Of a stretch of 64,000 nt of DNA, positions 6,487 through 15,827 are shown in pieces. The stretch comes from Alteromonas aquimaris. Its GTDB lineage: Bacteria; Pseudomonadota; Gammaproteobacteria; Enterobacterales; Alteromonadaceae. The notes beneath the pieces are model-generated. The model had not been told where the DNA came from, made no database searches, and saw nothing but the letters and a program-made list of their open reading frames with translations. The stretch is from NCBI RefSeq assembly GCF_026183695.1, contig NZ_JAPFRD010000013.1:1-64000 (forward strand), written 5' to 3'. Made by a program: the position numbers and the translations under genes. Position 1 is the first letter of the stretch. Every line of letters begins with the position of its first letter.

Positions 6487-8736
6487 TTAATAACGGAAGA
6501 AATCTTCGGCCCGGTCAATAACCCCGTTTTCGTCGGTTGAAGTGGTGGCTGTCCGGTTCGAACCCGACTCCCAGGTTACGTTACCCGAACCATCTTTAAG
6601 AATATATTTAAACTCGAAAGATGTGTTTTTAGGTACGCTCACCGGCAGGAACCAGTCATTATTGTTAGGATTATGGAACGCATCCAGGGCTTTGGCTGGA
6701 TCCCAGTTGCCTAATTCAGGAATACTACCCACCACGTACACCTGTTGGCCGGCACTGGTGCCCGCTTCCACTTTAAATATCATCTGATTTTGATTATCAG
6801 ACAGTACTTCAAAGTCAAAGGTGTTACTGGTGACACCGCCTTTAGCTACCGTAACTTGTCGTTGCCCTGCGGTGACTGTGGGTACTGTTACGGTTGCACT
6901 GTTATAGTCATTGCTGATGACATTTGCAGTGGTGTTGCCAAACTTCACTTGAATTGCACCATCCAGCCCTGTACCAAACAGCGTCACGTTATTACCCGCG
7001 TGACCCATCACAGACTGCATATCGCCAAGCTTGGGGTTGCTGCCTAACGAGGGGTTGTAACTCCAAACGTTGACTTCCTGCAAGCCCAGATTAAATCCAG
7101 CGATTTGACCATTGCTCACACTAATGGATGCGCCATCCAGCGCGCTGCCTAATACATCTGTGTAAGTACCGTTTGGTAACGACGTGGCGAGCGCCGGTAC
7201 ATTGTAAGTTGCAAACGGGCTGCGGTTAACCGCAATAATTACTTCTTTATCGTAAAATTTGCGGGACATCACCAACACATCACTGTTGGAGTACAGAATA
7301 GAGGTCATACCGTAAGCAAGCGCATCGTTTTGCTGGCGAAGTGTGGACAGATCGCTAATGATGTTATACGCACGCGTGGTTTGATCAAACGTGGTATCTG
7401 TGTGCATAAAGACACGTCCGCCGTTTTCGCTGCCATCCTGGCCATTGACGTATTGCTCGGTGCCATAATAAATGTTCGGTATACCTCTGGATGTCATGGC
7501 CAGAGCCAGTGCCACATCCAGACTACGTGTATCGCTATTTACACGTAAGAAACGCGGTACGTCGTGATTATCGATAAAAGTTACCGTTTGATTTTCGTAA
7601 GCATAATCTTCGGCCGTATATTGGTAGAAATTAGCTAACGCGTTCATGTTCTCACTGCCGTTACCAATTACATTAGTAACCGTGCGAAAAAACTCAAAAT
7701 CCAGATTATTTATGCCCGTACGGTCAGGAAACGACTCATACTCGCCGTACTTGGGATCAGGTTTGCCAATAAAAAATTCACCAAAATGCGTCACCGCACC
7801 GCCACTGGCGCTGTCGATGGCATCCCGGAACCCCTTTGCAAACGCAGGGTTCATATGTAACGTTGCGTCATGGCGGTAGCCGTCGATACCTTTTGCTTTC
7901 CAGAATATTGCTGCATCTTCCAAATATTCCGCTACTTCAGGTAGCTCATGGGTAAAATCAGCCAGCGAGCCTAAATCTTTGTAGCGATATCCATAGCGGG
8001 AACCATCAGAGCCACGGTCACCTATGCGGTGAAACCAGCCTGGATTGATGGTGCCATTCGGATCCGCAATTAAGTTATCCACCGTGCCGTCACTATTGAG
8101 ATCCACCGGGTTGCCATTGGCATCAAAGACGAAATTACCGTTGCTGTCGCGATCAGGTTCGTACAAGCGGCCATGCTCGGGTGAATTATTGTTAGTCGGG
8201 TTTTGCCAGCGGCTGGTATGGTTGGACACAAAGTCGATAACAACTTTAATGCCCTGGGCATGCAAGGCATTGACCATTTCCTCAAATTTGCTCATATCGC
8301 CGAAATGTCGATTGGTACGATAGTAGTTCTTTGCATGGTACCCGTGGTAACTTGACCAAATCAGCTGGGAACCCCCGGCCTGGTAATCAATGATGGGTTC
8401 ATCTCTGTTTGCGTAGGGTGCAGAAATCCATACTGCGGTAATGCCCATATTCTTCAGGTAGGGGATTTTGTCGATAATGCCTTGAAAATCGCCGCCTTGG
8501 TAGAGCTTCAGATCACTTCCCGTGCCGTCGAAGATAGAGCTGGGTGAACCACTGGGAATATTATTACTGCTGTCACCATCGTAGAAACGATCGGTGAGGA
8601 TTTGGTATACCACATCTTTTCCGGTAACAGGCCCAAGGTTATTCTGGGCTAACGCGTCGGATATATTAAGTGCCAGGGCCGCCATAGGGATAGCAGCAAA
8701 CTTGAGTAGTGCCCCAAGTGTTTGATGGTGCTTCAT
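6487..8736 (-). CDS. exported CGTase-like GH13 enzyme with IPT and CBM20 domains
   Basis: 749 residues, close to the roughly 700 of cyclodextrin glucanotransferases and maltogenic amylases. The signal peptide is cut after DALA (30). The barrel carries VIDFVSNH (166-173), GYRHD with nucleophile D290, GEFFIG with acid/base E320, and FIDNHD with D392. The all-beta domain C follows, then an IPT/TIG domain (about 560-640, starting near PKLGDMQSVMGHAGNNVTLFG) and a starch-binding CBM20 (about 645-749; VYVVGSIPELGNWDP, FEFKYILK, WESGSNR). This A-B-C-IPT-CBM20 order is that of CGTase. Whether it cyclises, or releases maltose or longer dextrins, is undecided. In region II the residue between Arg and the nucleophile is His, where Leu, Met or Val is usual. 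Confidence 0.88.
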   Translation of the reverse strand: MKHHQTLGALLKFAAIPMAALALNISDALAQNNLGPVTGKDVVYQILTDRFYDGDSSNNIPSGSPSSIFDGTGSDLKLYQGGDFQGIIDKIPYLKNMGITAVWISAPYANRDEPIIDYQAGGSQLIWSSYHGYHAKNYYRTNRHFGDMSKFEEMVNALHAQGIKVVIDFVSNHTSRWQNPTNNNSPEHGRLYEPDRDSNGNFVFDANGNPVDLNSDGTVDNLIADPNGTINPGWFHRIGDRGSDGSRYGYRYKDLGSLADFTHELPEVAEYLEDAAIFWKAKGIDGYRHDATLHMNPAFAKGFRDAIDSASGGAVTHFGEFFIGKPDPKYGEYESFPDRTGINNLDFEFFRTVTNVIGNGSENMNALANFYQYTAEDYAYENQTVTFIDNHDVPRFLRVNSDTRSLDVALALAMTSRGIPNIYYGTEQYVNGQDGSENGGRVFMHTDTTFDQTTRAYNIISDLSTLRQQNDALAYGMTSILYSNSDVLVMSRKFYDKEVIIAVNRSPFATYNVPALATSLPNGTYTDVLGSALDGASISVSNGQIAGFNLGLQEVNVWSYNPSLGSNPKLGDMQSVMGHAGNNVTLFGTGLDGAIQVKFGNTTANVISNDYNSATVTVPTVTAGQRQVTVAKGGVTSNTFDFEVLSDNQNQMIFKVEAGTSAGQQVYVVGSIPELGNWDPAKALDAFHNPNNNDWFLPVSVPKNTSFEFKYILKDGSGNVTWESGSNRTATTSTDENGVIDRAEDFFRY

Positions 8737-8827
8737 GTTTTCGCCTTTTTTTATAAGTTAATAATATTCAGCGCTGACGAAATATTTCATCACCATCCTA
8801 GTTTATTAACATTCATATAACAAAATT

Positions 8828-8843
8828 CTGCATACGTATTCAG
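8828..8843 (-). promoter_or_regulatory. palindromic LacI-type operator upstream of the CGTase-like gene
   Basis: CTGCATACGTATTCAG is palindromic apart from one position per arm, with a TACGTA centre. It lies 92 bases before the start codon at 8736 in an otherwise gene-free 342-base stretch (8737-9078). LacI-family sugar regulators bind even-length sites of this type with a central CpG, and alpha-glucan genes of Alteromonadales are commonly controlled by such a MalR. The regulator is not in the window; assignment is inference. Confidence 0.5.
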
Positions 8844-9041
8844 ATAAATTTGCGCTATTCAAAAGCGTTTTGCTGGACGCAAATTTGTGGGGGGGATAGC
8901 GGCAAGAAGGTTGGCAGATAAACACACTGAATTTCAACCTCGCAGTAAGTCTGATTCCAACGCGGAATTTTCTGCAGTTGGCGTGATAGAAATGAGCCAG
9001 CATGCGCAATTGTATACCGTTTTTTGGGTCCAATTCATGCT

Positions 9042-9057
9042 ATACCATATATGGTAT
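9042..9057 (+). promoter_or_regulatory. perfect 16-bp palindrome before the acetyltransferase pair
   Basis: ATACCATATATGGTAT is a perfect inverted repeat ending 10 bases before the ribosome binding site TGGAG (9067-9071) and 21 bases before the TTG start of the next gene. A dimeric repressor bound here would block the promoter or early transcript. No matching regulator is adjacent. Confidence 0.45.
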
Positions 9058-9078
9058 TAACCGTGATGGAGTCATTCC

Positions 9079-9570
9079 TTGCTAACTTTCAGAAAGGCCA
9101 CCGCCAACGATATTGCTCAACTTACAACGGTGGAGCAAAAGGTTATAGAAGCCGAGAGACCATTTAATAATGCCATACAAGAAGGTAATCCCACCTACTA
9201 CGATATGGAACATCTCCTGATGGACAAAAACACTTTGCTATTAGTTGCCGAAGAAGCCAGCAAAATTATTGCTAGCGGTTATGTGCAAATCAGGTCGTCG
9301 AAACCCTTTTTAAAGCATACCCATCACGGCTATTTAGGACTTATGTTTGTCGCTACAGACTACAGGGGAAGAGGATTAAATCAGCTAATCATGAAAAAGC
9401 TGATAGCGTGGGCAAAGGCAAGGCAAATCAGAGACTTTTATCTGGATGTGTATGCGCATAATTTGTCGGCGATAAAAGCGTATGAAAAGGTAGGGTTTTG
9501 TAGCAATATGATAGAGATGAAATTAAGTATCCCAACCGCTAATGAGCTCGAAAATAATGACAACGATTGA
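9079..9570 (+). CDS. GNAT-family N-acetyltransferase
   Basis: 163 residues with one complete GNAT fold. The acetyl-CoA pyrophosphate loop is in LMFVATDYRGRGLNQLIM (about 93-110), followed by the helix and strand of motif B ending AIKAYEKVGF (about 136-145). The only usable start is the TTG at 9079, since the frame is closed by a stop at 9064 and TGGAG sits 7 bases before it. It overlaps the next acetyltransferase gene, so the two are probably translated together. The substrate is unknown; such enzymes modify amino groups of small molecules, peptides or protein N-termini. Confidence 0.82.
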   Translation: MLTFRKATANDIAQLTTVEQKVIEAERPFNNAIQEGNPTYYDMEHLLMDKNTLLLVAEEASKIIASGYVQIRSSKPFLKHTHHGYLGLMFVATDYRGRGLNQLIMKKLIAWAKARQIRDFYLDVYAHNLSAIKAYEKVGFCSNMIEMKLSIPTANELENNDND

Positions 9571-9997
9571 ATATCGCCGTTGCAAGGACCTTTCCACCTC
9601 CGCCGACATAACCTACCGAAATATGCGACCTTATTACGAATATCATTCAGTTAATTGGGATCAGGATACAATTTTAGGTGCTATAAGCAGCCTAGAGAAC
9701 TGGGATATTATCGTGCAGGGCCAAGTGATCGGCGCCCTTCGCTTAGCGTTTGATGTAGAAGGATGTTATTTACGCGATCTTCAGGTATGCGAGGATTTTC
9801 AAAATAAAGGGATAGGGGCAAAATCTCTCCAACAGAGCAAAAACCTGGCATTGCAGTCAGGTGCCGCAAAGCTTCGTTTAAGAGTGATGAAGATTAGCCC
9901 TGCGTTTAAATTGTATAAGCGGGAAGGATTTGCCGTTACAGCCGAGGATGAAAAATTTTACTATATGGAACAATCTCTTAAAGAAGAAAGCGTGTGA
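9557..9997 (+). CDS. GNAT-family N-acetyltransferase
   Basis: 146 residues from the ATG at 9557; an ATG at 9542 would add MSSKI. Either start overlaps the preceding gene. The acetyl-CoA signature is LRDLQVCEDFQNKGIGAKSL (about 75-94), followed by AFKLYKREGF near residue 120. The sequence differs from the upstream enzyme, so the pair is not a recent duplication. The N-terminus with YRNMRPYYEYHSVNW resembles small acetyltransferases of broad annotation, and no substrate can be named. Confidence 0.8.
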   Translation: MTTIEYRRCKDLSTSADITYRNMRPYYEYHSVNWDQDTILGAISSLENWDIIVQGQVIGALRLAFDVEGCYLRDLQVCEDFQNKGIGAKSLQQSKNLALQSGAAKLRLRVMKISPAFKLYKREGFAVTAEDEKFYYMEQSLKEESV

Positions 9998-10066
9998 ACC
10001 AATTGGCAGCTCGACAAAATAGGGCAACTTGTTGTGCCAAATACACTTAAACAAATGTAAGCATCG

Positions 10067-11062
10067 ATGGACCCAGTCACCCAAGGCGCATTAGGTGCTA
10101 CCGCGGCATTACTCTTTTGCAAACAGAGCAGCAAGTTAAAGCGTGCTGCGTTTATAGGTTGCGCTGGGGGCATGGCACCCGACTTGGATATATTCTTTCA
10201 ATCAAGCCAGGATCCACTATTAGCGCTTGAGTTACATCGACAATTCACTCACGCATTAATTTTTATCCCTTTCGGCGGCTTTGTAGTAGCCTTATGCCTG
10301 TGGGGTTTATTTTTTCGCCAAGTGGCGTTTAAATCAATTTACTGGTGTGCCACCGCGGGCTACGCCACCCATGCTCTGCTTGATTCCTGCACCTCCTACG
10401 GAACGCAACTGTTGTGGCCATTTTCCGATTTGCGTATAGCATGGGATATTGTTGGTATTATTGATTTTTTCATCACTCTTCCCTTGTTAAGCGGAATATT
10501 CCTGACCATTTGGTTGAAAAGAAAGGGCTACATATACCTCGCCATTGGTAGCCTTGTTGCCTACTTGTGCCTTGGCGCCTTACAGCATCAGCGGGCTGTC
10601 AACGAGACCATCGCTATAGCCAGACAACAGGGGCACACGCCCGTCCACATAAAGGCCATGCCAACGATTGGTAATGTGATTGTCTGGCGAACGCTGTATG
10701 AAGCTGACCACTATTACTATGTCAATGCTGTGGCGGTTCCCATAATAGGCAATCCACGCATTTATACTGGCCCCAGGGTAAAAAGACTGCAGATGGAACG
10801 TGATTTTCCGAAGATCCCTCTTCATTCTGTGCAGTTTAATGACGTAGCCCGATTTCGCTGGTTCGCCGATGACTGGCTAGTCATCGATCCGCATGATCCT
10901 GACAGAATTGTCGACTTGCGCTATTCGGCAAAAGTGGAGGGGATTAAGCCTTTATGGGGTATCCAGCTGAATGCGGCTACCCCAGATCAACATGTACAGT
11001 ACGTTGAAAGCTTCCCTACCCGCAACCGAAAAATAATACCGCTAGATAAAATTTTTGACTAA
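10067..11062 (+). CDS. YdjM/YbcI-like membrane-bound metal-dependent hydrolase (DUF457)
   Basis: 331 residues. The N-terminal half has the family's metal-site motifs: MDPVTQGALGA at the start, GGMAPDLDIF near 35-44, and HRQFTHALIF near 57-66, followed by HALLDSCTSYGTQLLWPFS near 107-125. Four or five hydrophobic helices lie between 65 and 170, so it sits in the inner membrane. The second half (about 180-331) is soluble. E. coli YdjM of this family is an SOS-induced membrane protein of unclear substrate. No LexA box was seen upstream here. Confidence 0.8.
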   Translation: MDPVTQGALGATAALLFCKQSSKLKRAAFIGCAGGMAPDLDIFFQSSQDPLLALELHRQFTHALIFIPFGGFVVALCLWGLFFRQVAFKSIYWCATAGYATHALLDSCTSYGTQLLWPFSDLRIAWDIVGIIDFFITLPLLSGIFLTIWLKRKGYIYLAIGSLVAYLCLGALQHQRAVNETIAIARQQGHTPVHIKAMPTIGNVIVWRTLYEADHYYYVNAVAVPIIGNPRIYTGPRVKRLQMERDFPKIPLHSVQFNDVARFRWFADDWLVIDPHDPDRIVDLRYSAKVEGIKPLWGIQLNAATPDQHVQYVESFPTRNRKIIPLDKIFD

Positions 11063-11079
11063 GTTTACCTAACACCGCC

Positions 11080-11502
11080 CTATGACCCCTTTTTGGAAAA
11101 AAGCGAGTGTTGAGCCCACATACCGATTAGCATGGCCCCTACGAATAAGAGAATATCCGTATTTAAGGTTACCGCTCCTACGATTGATGGTCCCGGACAC
11201 AGCCCAGCTATTCCCCAGCCGATTCCAAATAAACTGGATCCTACAATTAATTTAGCATCGATTTTAGACGTCGTGGGAATGTCAAAGGACTCTGTAAATA
11301 ACGGCTGCTGGCGCTTTCGCACCCATTTAAACCCAGGCAGTGCCACTAAAATCGCCCCTCCCATAACAAGCGCTAATGTCGGGTCCCAGTGGTTACTCCA
11401 ATCCAAAAAGTTGAGCACTCTGGCAGGGTTGCTCATACCTGAGATAATAAGCCCAAAACCAAAGATAAGGCCGCAGAATAAGCTCGCCAAAAGTACGTTC
11501 AT
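11080..11502 (-). CDS. YeeE/YedE-family membrane protein (second subunit)
   Basis: 140 residues with four hydrophobic segments (about 1-22, 38-55, 84-103, 113-130). The motif GIAGLCPGPSIV near 96-107 carries the conserved cysteine of the YeeE/YedE family. These proteins bring sulfur species such as thiosulfate or hydropersulfide across the inner membrane. The gene is 3 bases downstream of the partner gene, and both are needed in characterised two-gene forms (PmpA/PmpB-like). No sulfurtransferase or metallo-beta-lactamase gene accompanies the pair here. Confidence 0.82.
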   Translation of the reverse strand: MNVLLASLFCGLIFGFGLIISGMSNPARVLNFLDWSNHWDPTLALVMGGAILVALPGFKWVRKRQQPLFTESFDIPTTSKIDAKLIVGSSLFGIGWGIAGLCPGPSIVGAVTLNTDILLFVGAMLIGMWAQHSLFSKKGS

Positions 11503-11505
11503 ATC

Positions 11506-11985
11506 TTACCCTCCCCAATTGATATGACGGAATAAACTGACAGTAGCCACGGCAAAGCCAATAAAGCAGAGTGTGGCCACGATAGAGCGTGAGGATAAGC
11601 GAGCGATACCAGCCACACCGTGCCCTGAGGTACACCCACTCCCTAAACGTGTTCCGAAGCCTACTAGCAATCCCGCCACAATCATCCACACGGAACTTTG
11701 CTGCGTAATAACGGGAAAATCACCCACGAATAACTGGTAAATTACCGTAGAGAGCATTAAGCCCCCGATAAAAGCGATTCTCCATGTCTTTTCCACGCGC
11801 TGCTTGGTAAACATCCCAGCAATAGCCCCAGAAATGCCCGCAATACGTCCAATGGTAAAAAGCAGCAGTACCACAGAGCATCCAATAAGAATCCCCCCGG
11901 CCAGGCCTGCCCAAGGTTCAAAAGGTGTGTTGGCCCACGTGATCATAAGTACATCATCCTCATTTACATTAGTTGGTGCGCCCAT
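11506..11985 (-). CDS. YeeE/YedE-family membrane protein (first subunit)
   Basis: 159 residues, mainly membrane-spanning, with the signature [21 protein letters not shown] near 110-130. The cysteine in GCTSGHG is the family's persulfide-relaying residue. Together with the following gene it makes up the equivalent of one full-length YeeE protein split in two. The start ATG at 11985 is followed by [12 protein letters not shown], a short soluble lead. The divergent 135-base gap to ybaK probably holds both promoters. Confidence 0.82.
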   Translation of the reverse strand: MGAPTNVNEDDVLMITWANTPFEPWAGLAGGILIGCSVVLLLFTIGRIAGISGAIAGMFTKQRVEKTWRIAFIGGLMLSTVIYQLFVGDFPVITQQSSVWMIVAGLLVGFGTRLGSGCTSGHGVAGIARLSSRSIVATLCFIGFAVATVSLFRHINWGG

Positions 11986-12120
11986 AGATTATAATATTTT
12001 TCGCATATAAGTAATAATTTGATCGTACAATTACACTTTTCACTCACTCGTCACCATTGACTTCGTTAACAGAAAGCGCTGAGACTAAGATGTACGCCAT
12101 CAATACTTATTAGGTTTAAC

Positions 12121-12588
12121 ATGACACCCGCGATTAAATTACTTGCTAAAGCTGGCATTCCTTTTTCATTGCATGAGTACGAGCATGACCCGAAAAATAA
12201 TGCGTACGGCCTGGAAGCGGCAGATAAACTGGCTGTTTCAGTGGAAAAAGTATTTAAAACGCTGGTTGTTCGGCTCGAAAGTGAAGAATGTGTGATCGCC
12301 GTGGTGCCCGTGCCCCGGCTCTTAAGTGTGAAGTTAATCGCTAAACTTGCCGGCAGTAAAAAAGCTTCACTGGCCGAACCTTTAGAGGCAGAACGCACAA
12401 CCGGCTATGTACTAGGAGGTGTCAGCCCCCTGGCTCAGAAAAAAAAATTGAAAACTTTTATCGATGCGTCGGCGCAAAACCATAACACTATCTACGTAAG
12501 TGGGGGGCGTAGAGGGTTGGAGATTGAATTAAGCCCCATTGACCTGGCCAAGCTATGCGATAGCGAATTCGCTGAGTTATGCTTATAA
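12121..12588 (+). CDS. ybaK: Cys-tRNA(Pro)/Cys-tRNA(Cys) deacylase YbaK
   Basis: 155 residues, the normal YbaK length. YbaK hydrolyses cysteine mischarged on tRNA(Pro), acting after prolyl-tRNA synthetase. It begins MTPAIKLLAKAGIPFSLHEYEHD. The catalytic lysine is expected in VEKVFKTLVVR (about residue 46), and the GYVLGGVSPLAQKKKLKTFID segment (about 95-115) is the hallmark of the ybaK/EbsC subgroup. The last codons overlap the tail of a decayed regulator on the other strand. Confidence 0.92.
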   Translation: MTPAIKLLAKAGIPFSLHEYEHDPKNNAYGLEAADKLAVSVEKVFKTLVVRLESEECVIAVVPVPRLLSVKLIAKLAGSKKASLAEPLEAERTTGYVLGGVSPLAQKKKLKTFIDASAQNHNTIYVSGGRRGLEIELSPIDLAKLCDSEFAELCL

Positions 12589-12736
12589 ACCTTGCGGGTT
12601 GTAAAAAAACACCTCTCGTAACGGTATCTCCAACAACTGCGCAATCTTAAATAGGACTTCCAACGCCGGCGAATATTTGCCTTTCACCCGGGCAATATAG
12701 GCACAATGCCTATCCAAATGGTTTATTGTTCCATTG
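12583..12736 (-). pseudogene. C-terminal remnant of a small XRE-family regulator
   Basis: The minus strand reads TINHLDRHCAYIARVKGKYS followed by PALEVLFKIAQLLEIPLREV and FFYNPQGL before a stop. This matches the second half of 65-75 residue HTH regulators (TINxIExGKYxPSLELAFKIA). The first two helices and a start codon are missing, and the recognition-helix region contains an insertion. The stretch 12737-12895 has nothing recognisable. The reading is by eye. Confidence 0.5.
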
Positions 12737-12895
12737 TATGGGGCGATAATGGCTACCAAGGAATGGGGGCAAGCATTACGGCTCCCGCAAACCCACTTTA
12801 ACTAAAGTCAGCAAATTGTCGACAGACTTTATAACTGCTGGAATTACCCACGAGACCATCCCTCTTGGTCGCTGACTGAAAGCGATTCCGTGGAC

Positions 12896-13756
12896 TCACC
12901 CCTTTTTCTTCAGCGCTTTAGTAATATCTTTGCTGCTATGGCGTTCAAGTAGCTGAATGCCATCCCCCCACGCTTTATTCACAATTTTCCCACGTTTAAC
13001 TGCGTCTCGTTCACCAATTTGCTTTGCCCAGCGTACGACATGGGTATAGCTTTCAACTTGTAAAAATTCGGCAGCGTCGTACAGTTTACCCAATACCAGG
13101 TTACCGTACCAAGGCCATACAGCGATATCAGCAATGGAGTATTCATCCCCGGCCAGGTACTCGTTAAAGCTCAGCTGTTTGTCCAAGACGTCTAACTGGC
13201 GTTTGGTTTCCATGGTAAAGCGGTTAATTGGGTATTCCATTTTAGAGGGAGCGTAACTATAAAAATGGCCGAATCCTCCCCCTAAGTAGGGTGCAGATCC
13301 CATCTGCCAGAATAGCCAGTTGCGGCACTCTGTTTTAGCCGTAGTCTGTTCAGGAATAAATTTACCGAATTTTTCGGCGAGGTACTGCAAAATGGCGCCT
13401 GATTCAAAAACCCGCACCGGAGGGTTACTACTTCTGTCCATTAACGCCGGTATCTTCGAATTTGGATTCAGATTAACAAACCCTGAAGAAAATTGATCGC
13501 CTTCGCCAATATCAATCGTCCAGGCATCGTATTCAGCTTCTTTTATGCCCGCCGCGAGTAACTCTTCGAACATAATGCCAGCTTTCTGCCCATTAGGCGT
13601 AGCCAGGGAGTAGAGCTGAAAGGGGTGCTCACCGACAGGTAAAGCTTGTTGATGCGTGGGCCCGGAAACGGGGCGGTTGATATTAGCGAACTTGCTGCCA
13701 TCCTCTTTTTCCCATTTCCATACTTTTGGCGGTTGATATTCTTTTTTCTTGCTCAT
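12896..13756 (-). CDS. yghU: glutathione S-transferase-like protein, YghU type
   Basis: 286 residues, matching YghU. It has the nu-class layout: an N-terminal extension (YQPPKVWKWEKEDGSKFANINRP), a thioredoxin-like domain with FQLYSLATPNGQK and NPNSKIPALMD, then a helical domain with PYLGGGFGHFYSYAP and the N-capping element EYSIADIAVWPW. YghU-type enzymes bind two glutathione molecules and reduce organic peroxides or disulfides. The start at 13756 was preferred to 13801 because AGGAG lies 6 bases upstream and the protein then begins MSKKKEYQPPKVW as in relatives. The gap 13757-14082 is A+T-rich and contains its promoter region and the malic enzyme terminator. Confidence 0.9.
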   Translation of the reverse strand: MSKKKEYQPPKVWKWEKEDGSKFANINRPVSGPTHQQALPVGEHPFQLYSLATPNGQKAGIMFEELLAAGIKEAEYDAWTIDIGEGDQFSSGFVNLNPNSKIPALMDRSSNPPVRVFESGAILQYLAEKFGKFIPEQTTAKTECRNWLFWQMGSAPYLGGGFGHFYSYAPSKMEYPINRFTMETKRQLDVLDKQLSFNEYLAGDEYSIADIAVWPWYGNLVLGKLYDAAEFLQVESYTHVVRWAKQIGERDAVKRGKIVNKAWGDGIQLLERHSSKDITKALKKKG

Positions 13757-14050
13757 GCTAACTCCTATCTGAAACCACTGATCATTACGAGTCACAGGCA
13801 ATATGGATTAGGTATGTGCAAGGAAAGAAAAAGCGGACAATCCATTGCCCGCAAAGAAGGTTAGTAAGTCCGTTGATGTGACCTACATACTTAACTCTTT
13901 TTCATGTTTTGTGCCAATAAATAAAAAACAATAAATTTTAACAAGTTATAATATTTATCAGTGAATAAACAGCGTTTACCAAGAAAATAGTGTCAGCATT
14001 TGAAGACACATCATTCAACATGTGGGGCACTATGGGGAGGGGTAAAATTA

Positions 14051-14069
14051 GCAGGGCATAACGCCCTGC
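14051..14069 (-). terminator. intrinsic terminator of the malic enzyme gene
   Basis: In the minus direction GCAGGGC, loop GTTAT, GCCCTGC is followed by TAATTTT, 14 bases after the stop codon. Confidence 0.7.
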
Positions 14070-14082
14070 CTGGGAGAGCGGT

Positions 14083-15774
14083 TTAAATACTTACTCGTTT
14101 GTACGGCCGGTATACTGGCTTCCAGAAGTTACGCTCGATAGAAGCGGTCAGCGCCTCGTCGGTCATTTCTAATGCTAGATTTTGCTCCATAGCCACTTTT
14201 GCCACTGCGAACGCAATCTTTTTGCTCAAGTCTGCAATTTGCGTCAGCGGGGGCAACAGTGCGCCTTCGCCACTATTTACAAGGGGAGAGGCGCTGGCCA
14301 ATGCAGTACTTGCTGCCATGAGCATTTCTTCGCTAACCAGACGGGCTTTTGATGCGATAACCCCTAATCCGATGCCAGGGAATATGTAGCTATTATTACA
14401 TTGGGCAATAGGGTAGAGCTTGTCTTGATATAATACCGGTGTAAACGGGCTGCCGGTGGCGATGACAACATCACCATCGGTCCACTCAATCACTTGCTCC
14501 GGACGTGCTTCAACCTGCCGGGAAGGATTACTTAAGGGGAAAATGATGGGTTTATCATTATATTGCTTCATGGCCCGAACAACTTGTTCAGTGAATAAAC
14601 CGGGTTGCCCTGAAACACCAATTAAAATGTCCGGCTGGGCACAATGCACTACGTCCAGTAGCGATGCGTAGTCGCCGCTGAACGTCCAGTCCTCGATGTC
14701 TTTGAGTTGCTGCTGAAGTTTTTGCTGGAAGTCACGCAAACCTTCCATGCCTTCGGTGACTAAACCAAAGCGGTCTATCATAAAGACTTGTCGGCGAGCT
14801 TGCTCATCAGTGAGCCCTTCGTGGCGCATTTGCTGGATAAGCATTTCAGCAATCCCACATCCTGCCGAGCCGGCGCCAACAAATACCACTTTCATACTGG
14901 ATAAGTTTTGCCCTTTCGCCTTACATGCCGCCAAAATAGTGCCAAGGGTTACGGCTGCAGTGCCCTGAATATCATCATTGAAACAACAGATTTGTTCGCG
15001 GTAGCGATGCAAGATAGGCATTGCATTAGGCTGGGCGAAATCTTCAAACTGGATCATGACATCAGGCCAGCGTTTAGTTACTGCTTTGATAAACATGTCG
15101 ACAAATTCGTCGTATTTGTCCTGTTCAATTCGCGGATGACGCGCGCCCATGTACATGGGATCGTTGAGCAATTTTTCATTGTTGGTACCCACATCCAGCA
15201 TCACTGGCAGAGTATAAGCAGGACTGATCCCACCGCAGGCCGTGTATAAGGAGAGCTTGCCGATAGGAATACCCATGCCGCCAATACCCTGGTCACCCAG
15301 ACCCAGAATGCGTTCACCATCGGTCACCACAATAACTTTTACTTTGCGCTTGGTGGCATTGCGCACAATGTCGTCAAGCTGGTTTCGATCTTCCCACGAC
15401 AAAAACAGCCCGCGCGAACTGCGATAAATATCAGAAAACTGCTCACACGCGTCCCCAACCGTTGGGGTATAAATGATGGGCATCATCTCTTCAATGTGGT
15501 TTTGGATAAGCTTATAAAACAAGGTTTCATTGTTATCGTGGATCGCACGTAAATAAATATGTTTGTTTAGCGCGTCATCGAAGGTGTTATACTGCATATA
15601 TGCGCGTTCCACCTGCTCTTCGATTGTTTCATATCGAGGGGGCAACAAGCCAGTTAGGTTAAACTGCGCTCGTTCTCGCGCGGTAAATGCACTGCCTTTA
15701 TTAAGTAAGGGGGTCTCCAGCAATGATGGGCCGGAATGAGGGATATAAAGATACTTGTTAGAATCTTCTGACAT
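14083..15774 (-). CDS. maeA: NAD-dependent malic enzyme
   Basis: 563 residues, the length of E. coli MaeA. It oxidatively decarboxylates malate to pyruvate. The N-terminal malic domain contains [14 protein letters not shown] and the substrate-binding [14 protein letters not shown] (about 150-163). The metal-site acidic residues are in [10 protein letters not shown] and FNDDIQGTA. The Rossmann domain has [16 protein letters not shown] (about 300-315), and the family segment [16 protein letters not shown] follows. It is transcribed alone, with its own terminator, and lies 53 bases downstream of mrcA in the same direction, so some read-through is possible. Confidence 0.95.
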   Translation of the reverse strand: MSEDSNKYLYIPHSGPSLLETPLLNKGSAFTARERAQFNLTGLLPPRYETIEEQVERAYMQYNTFDDALNKHIYLRAIHDNNETLFYKLIQNHIEEMMPIIYTPTVGDACEQFSDIYRSSRGLFLSWEDRNQLDDIVRNATKRKVKVIVVTDGERILGLGDQGIGGMGIPIGKLSLYTACGGISPAYTLPVMLDVGTNNEKLLNDPMYMGARHPRIEQDKYDEFVDMFIKAVTKRWPDVMIQFEDFAQPNAMPILHRYREQICCFNDDIQGTAAVTLGTILAACKAKGQNLSSMKVVFVGAGSAGCGIAEMLIQQMRHEGLTDEQARRQVFMIDRFGLVTEGMEGLRDFQQKLQQQLKDIEDWTFSGDYASLLDVVHCAQPDILIGVSGQPGLFTEQVVRAMKQYNDKPIIFPLSNPSRQVEARPEQVIEWTDGDVVIATGSPFTPVLYQDKLYPIAQCNNSYIFPGIGLGVIASKARLVSEEMLMAASTALASASPLVNSGEGALLPPLTQIADLSKKIAFAVAKVAMEQNLALEMTDEALTASIERNFWKPVYRPYKRVSI

Positions 15775-15827
15775 TGTTTGTCCGCATTGTTTATTCTAGT
15801 GGTAAGCCGCTTTCACCTGAAGCTGTA

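Noticed and set aside
12066-12398. 110-codon open frame antisense to ybaK
   Set aside because: It overlaps a clear ybaK gene and shows no family features.
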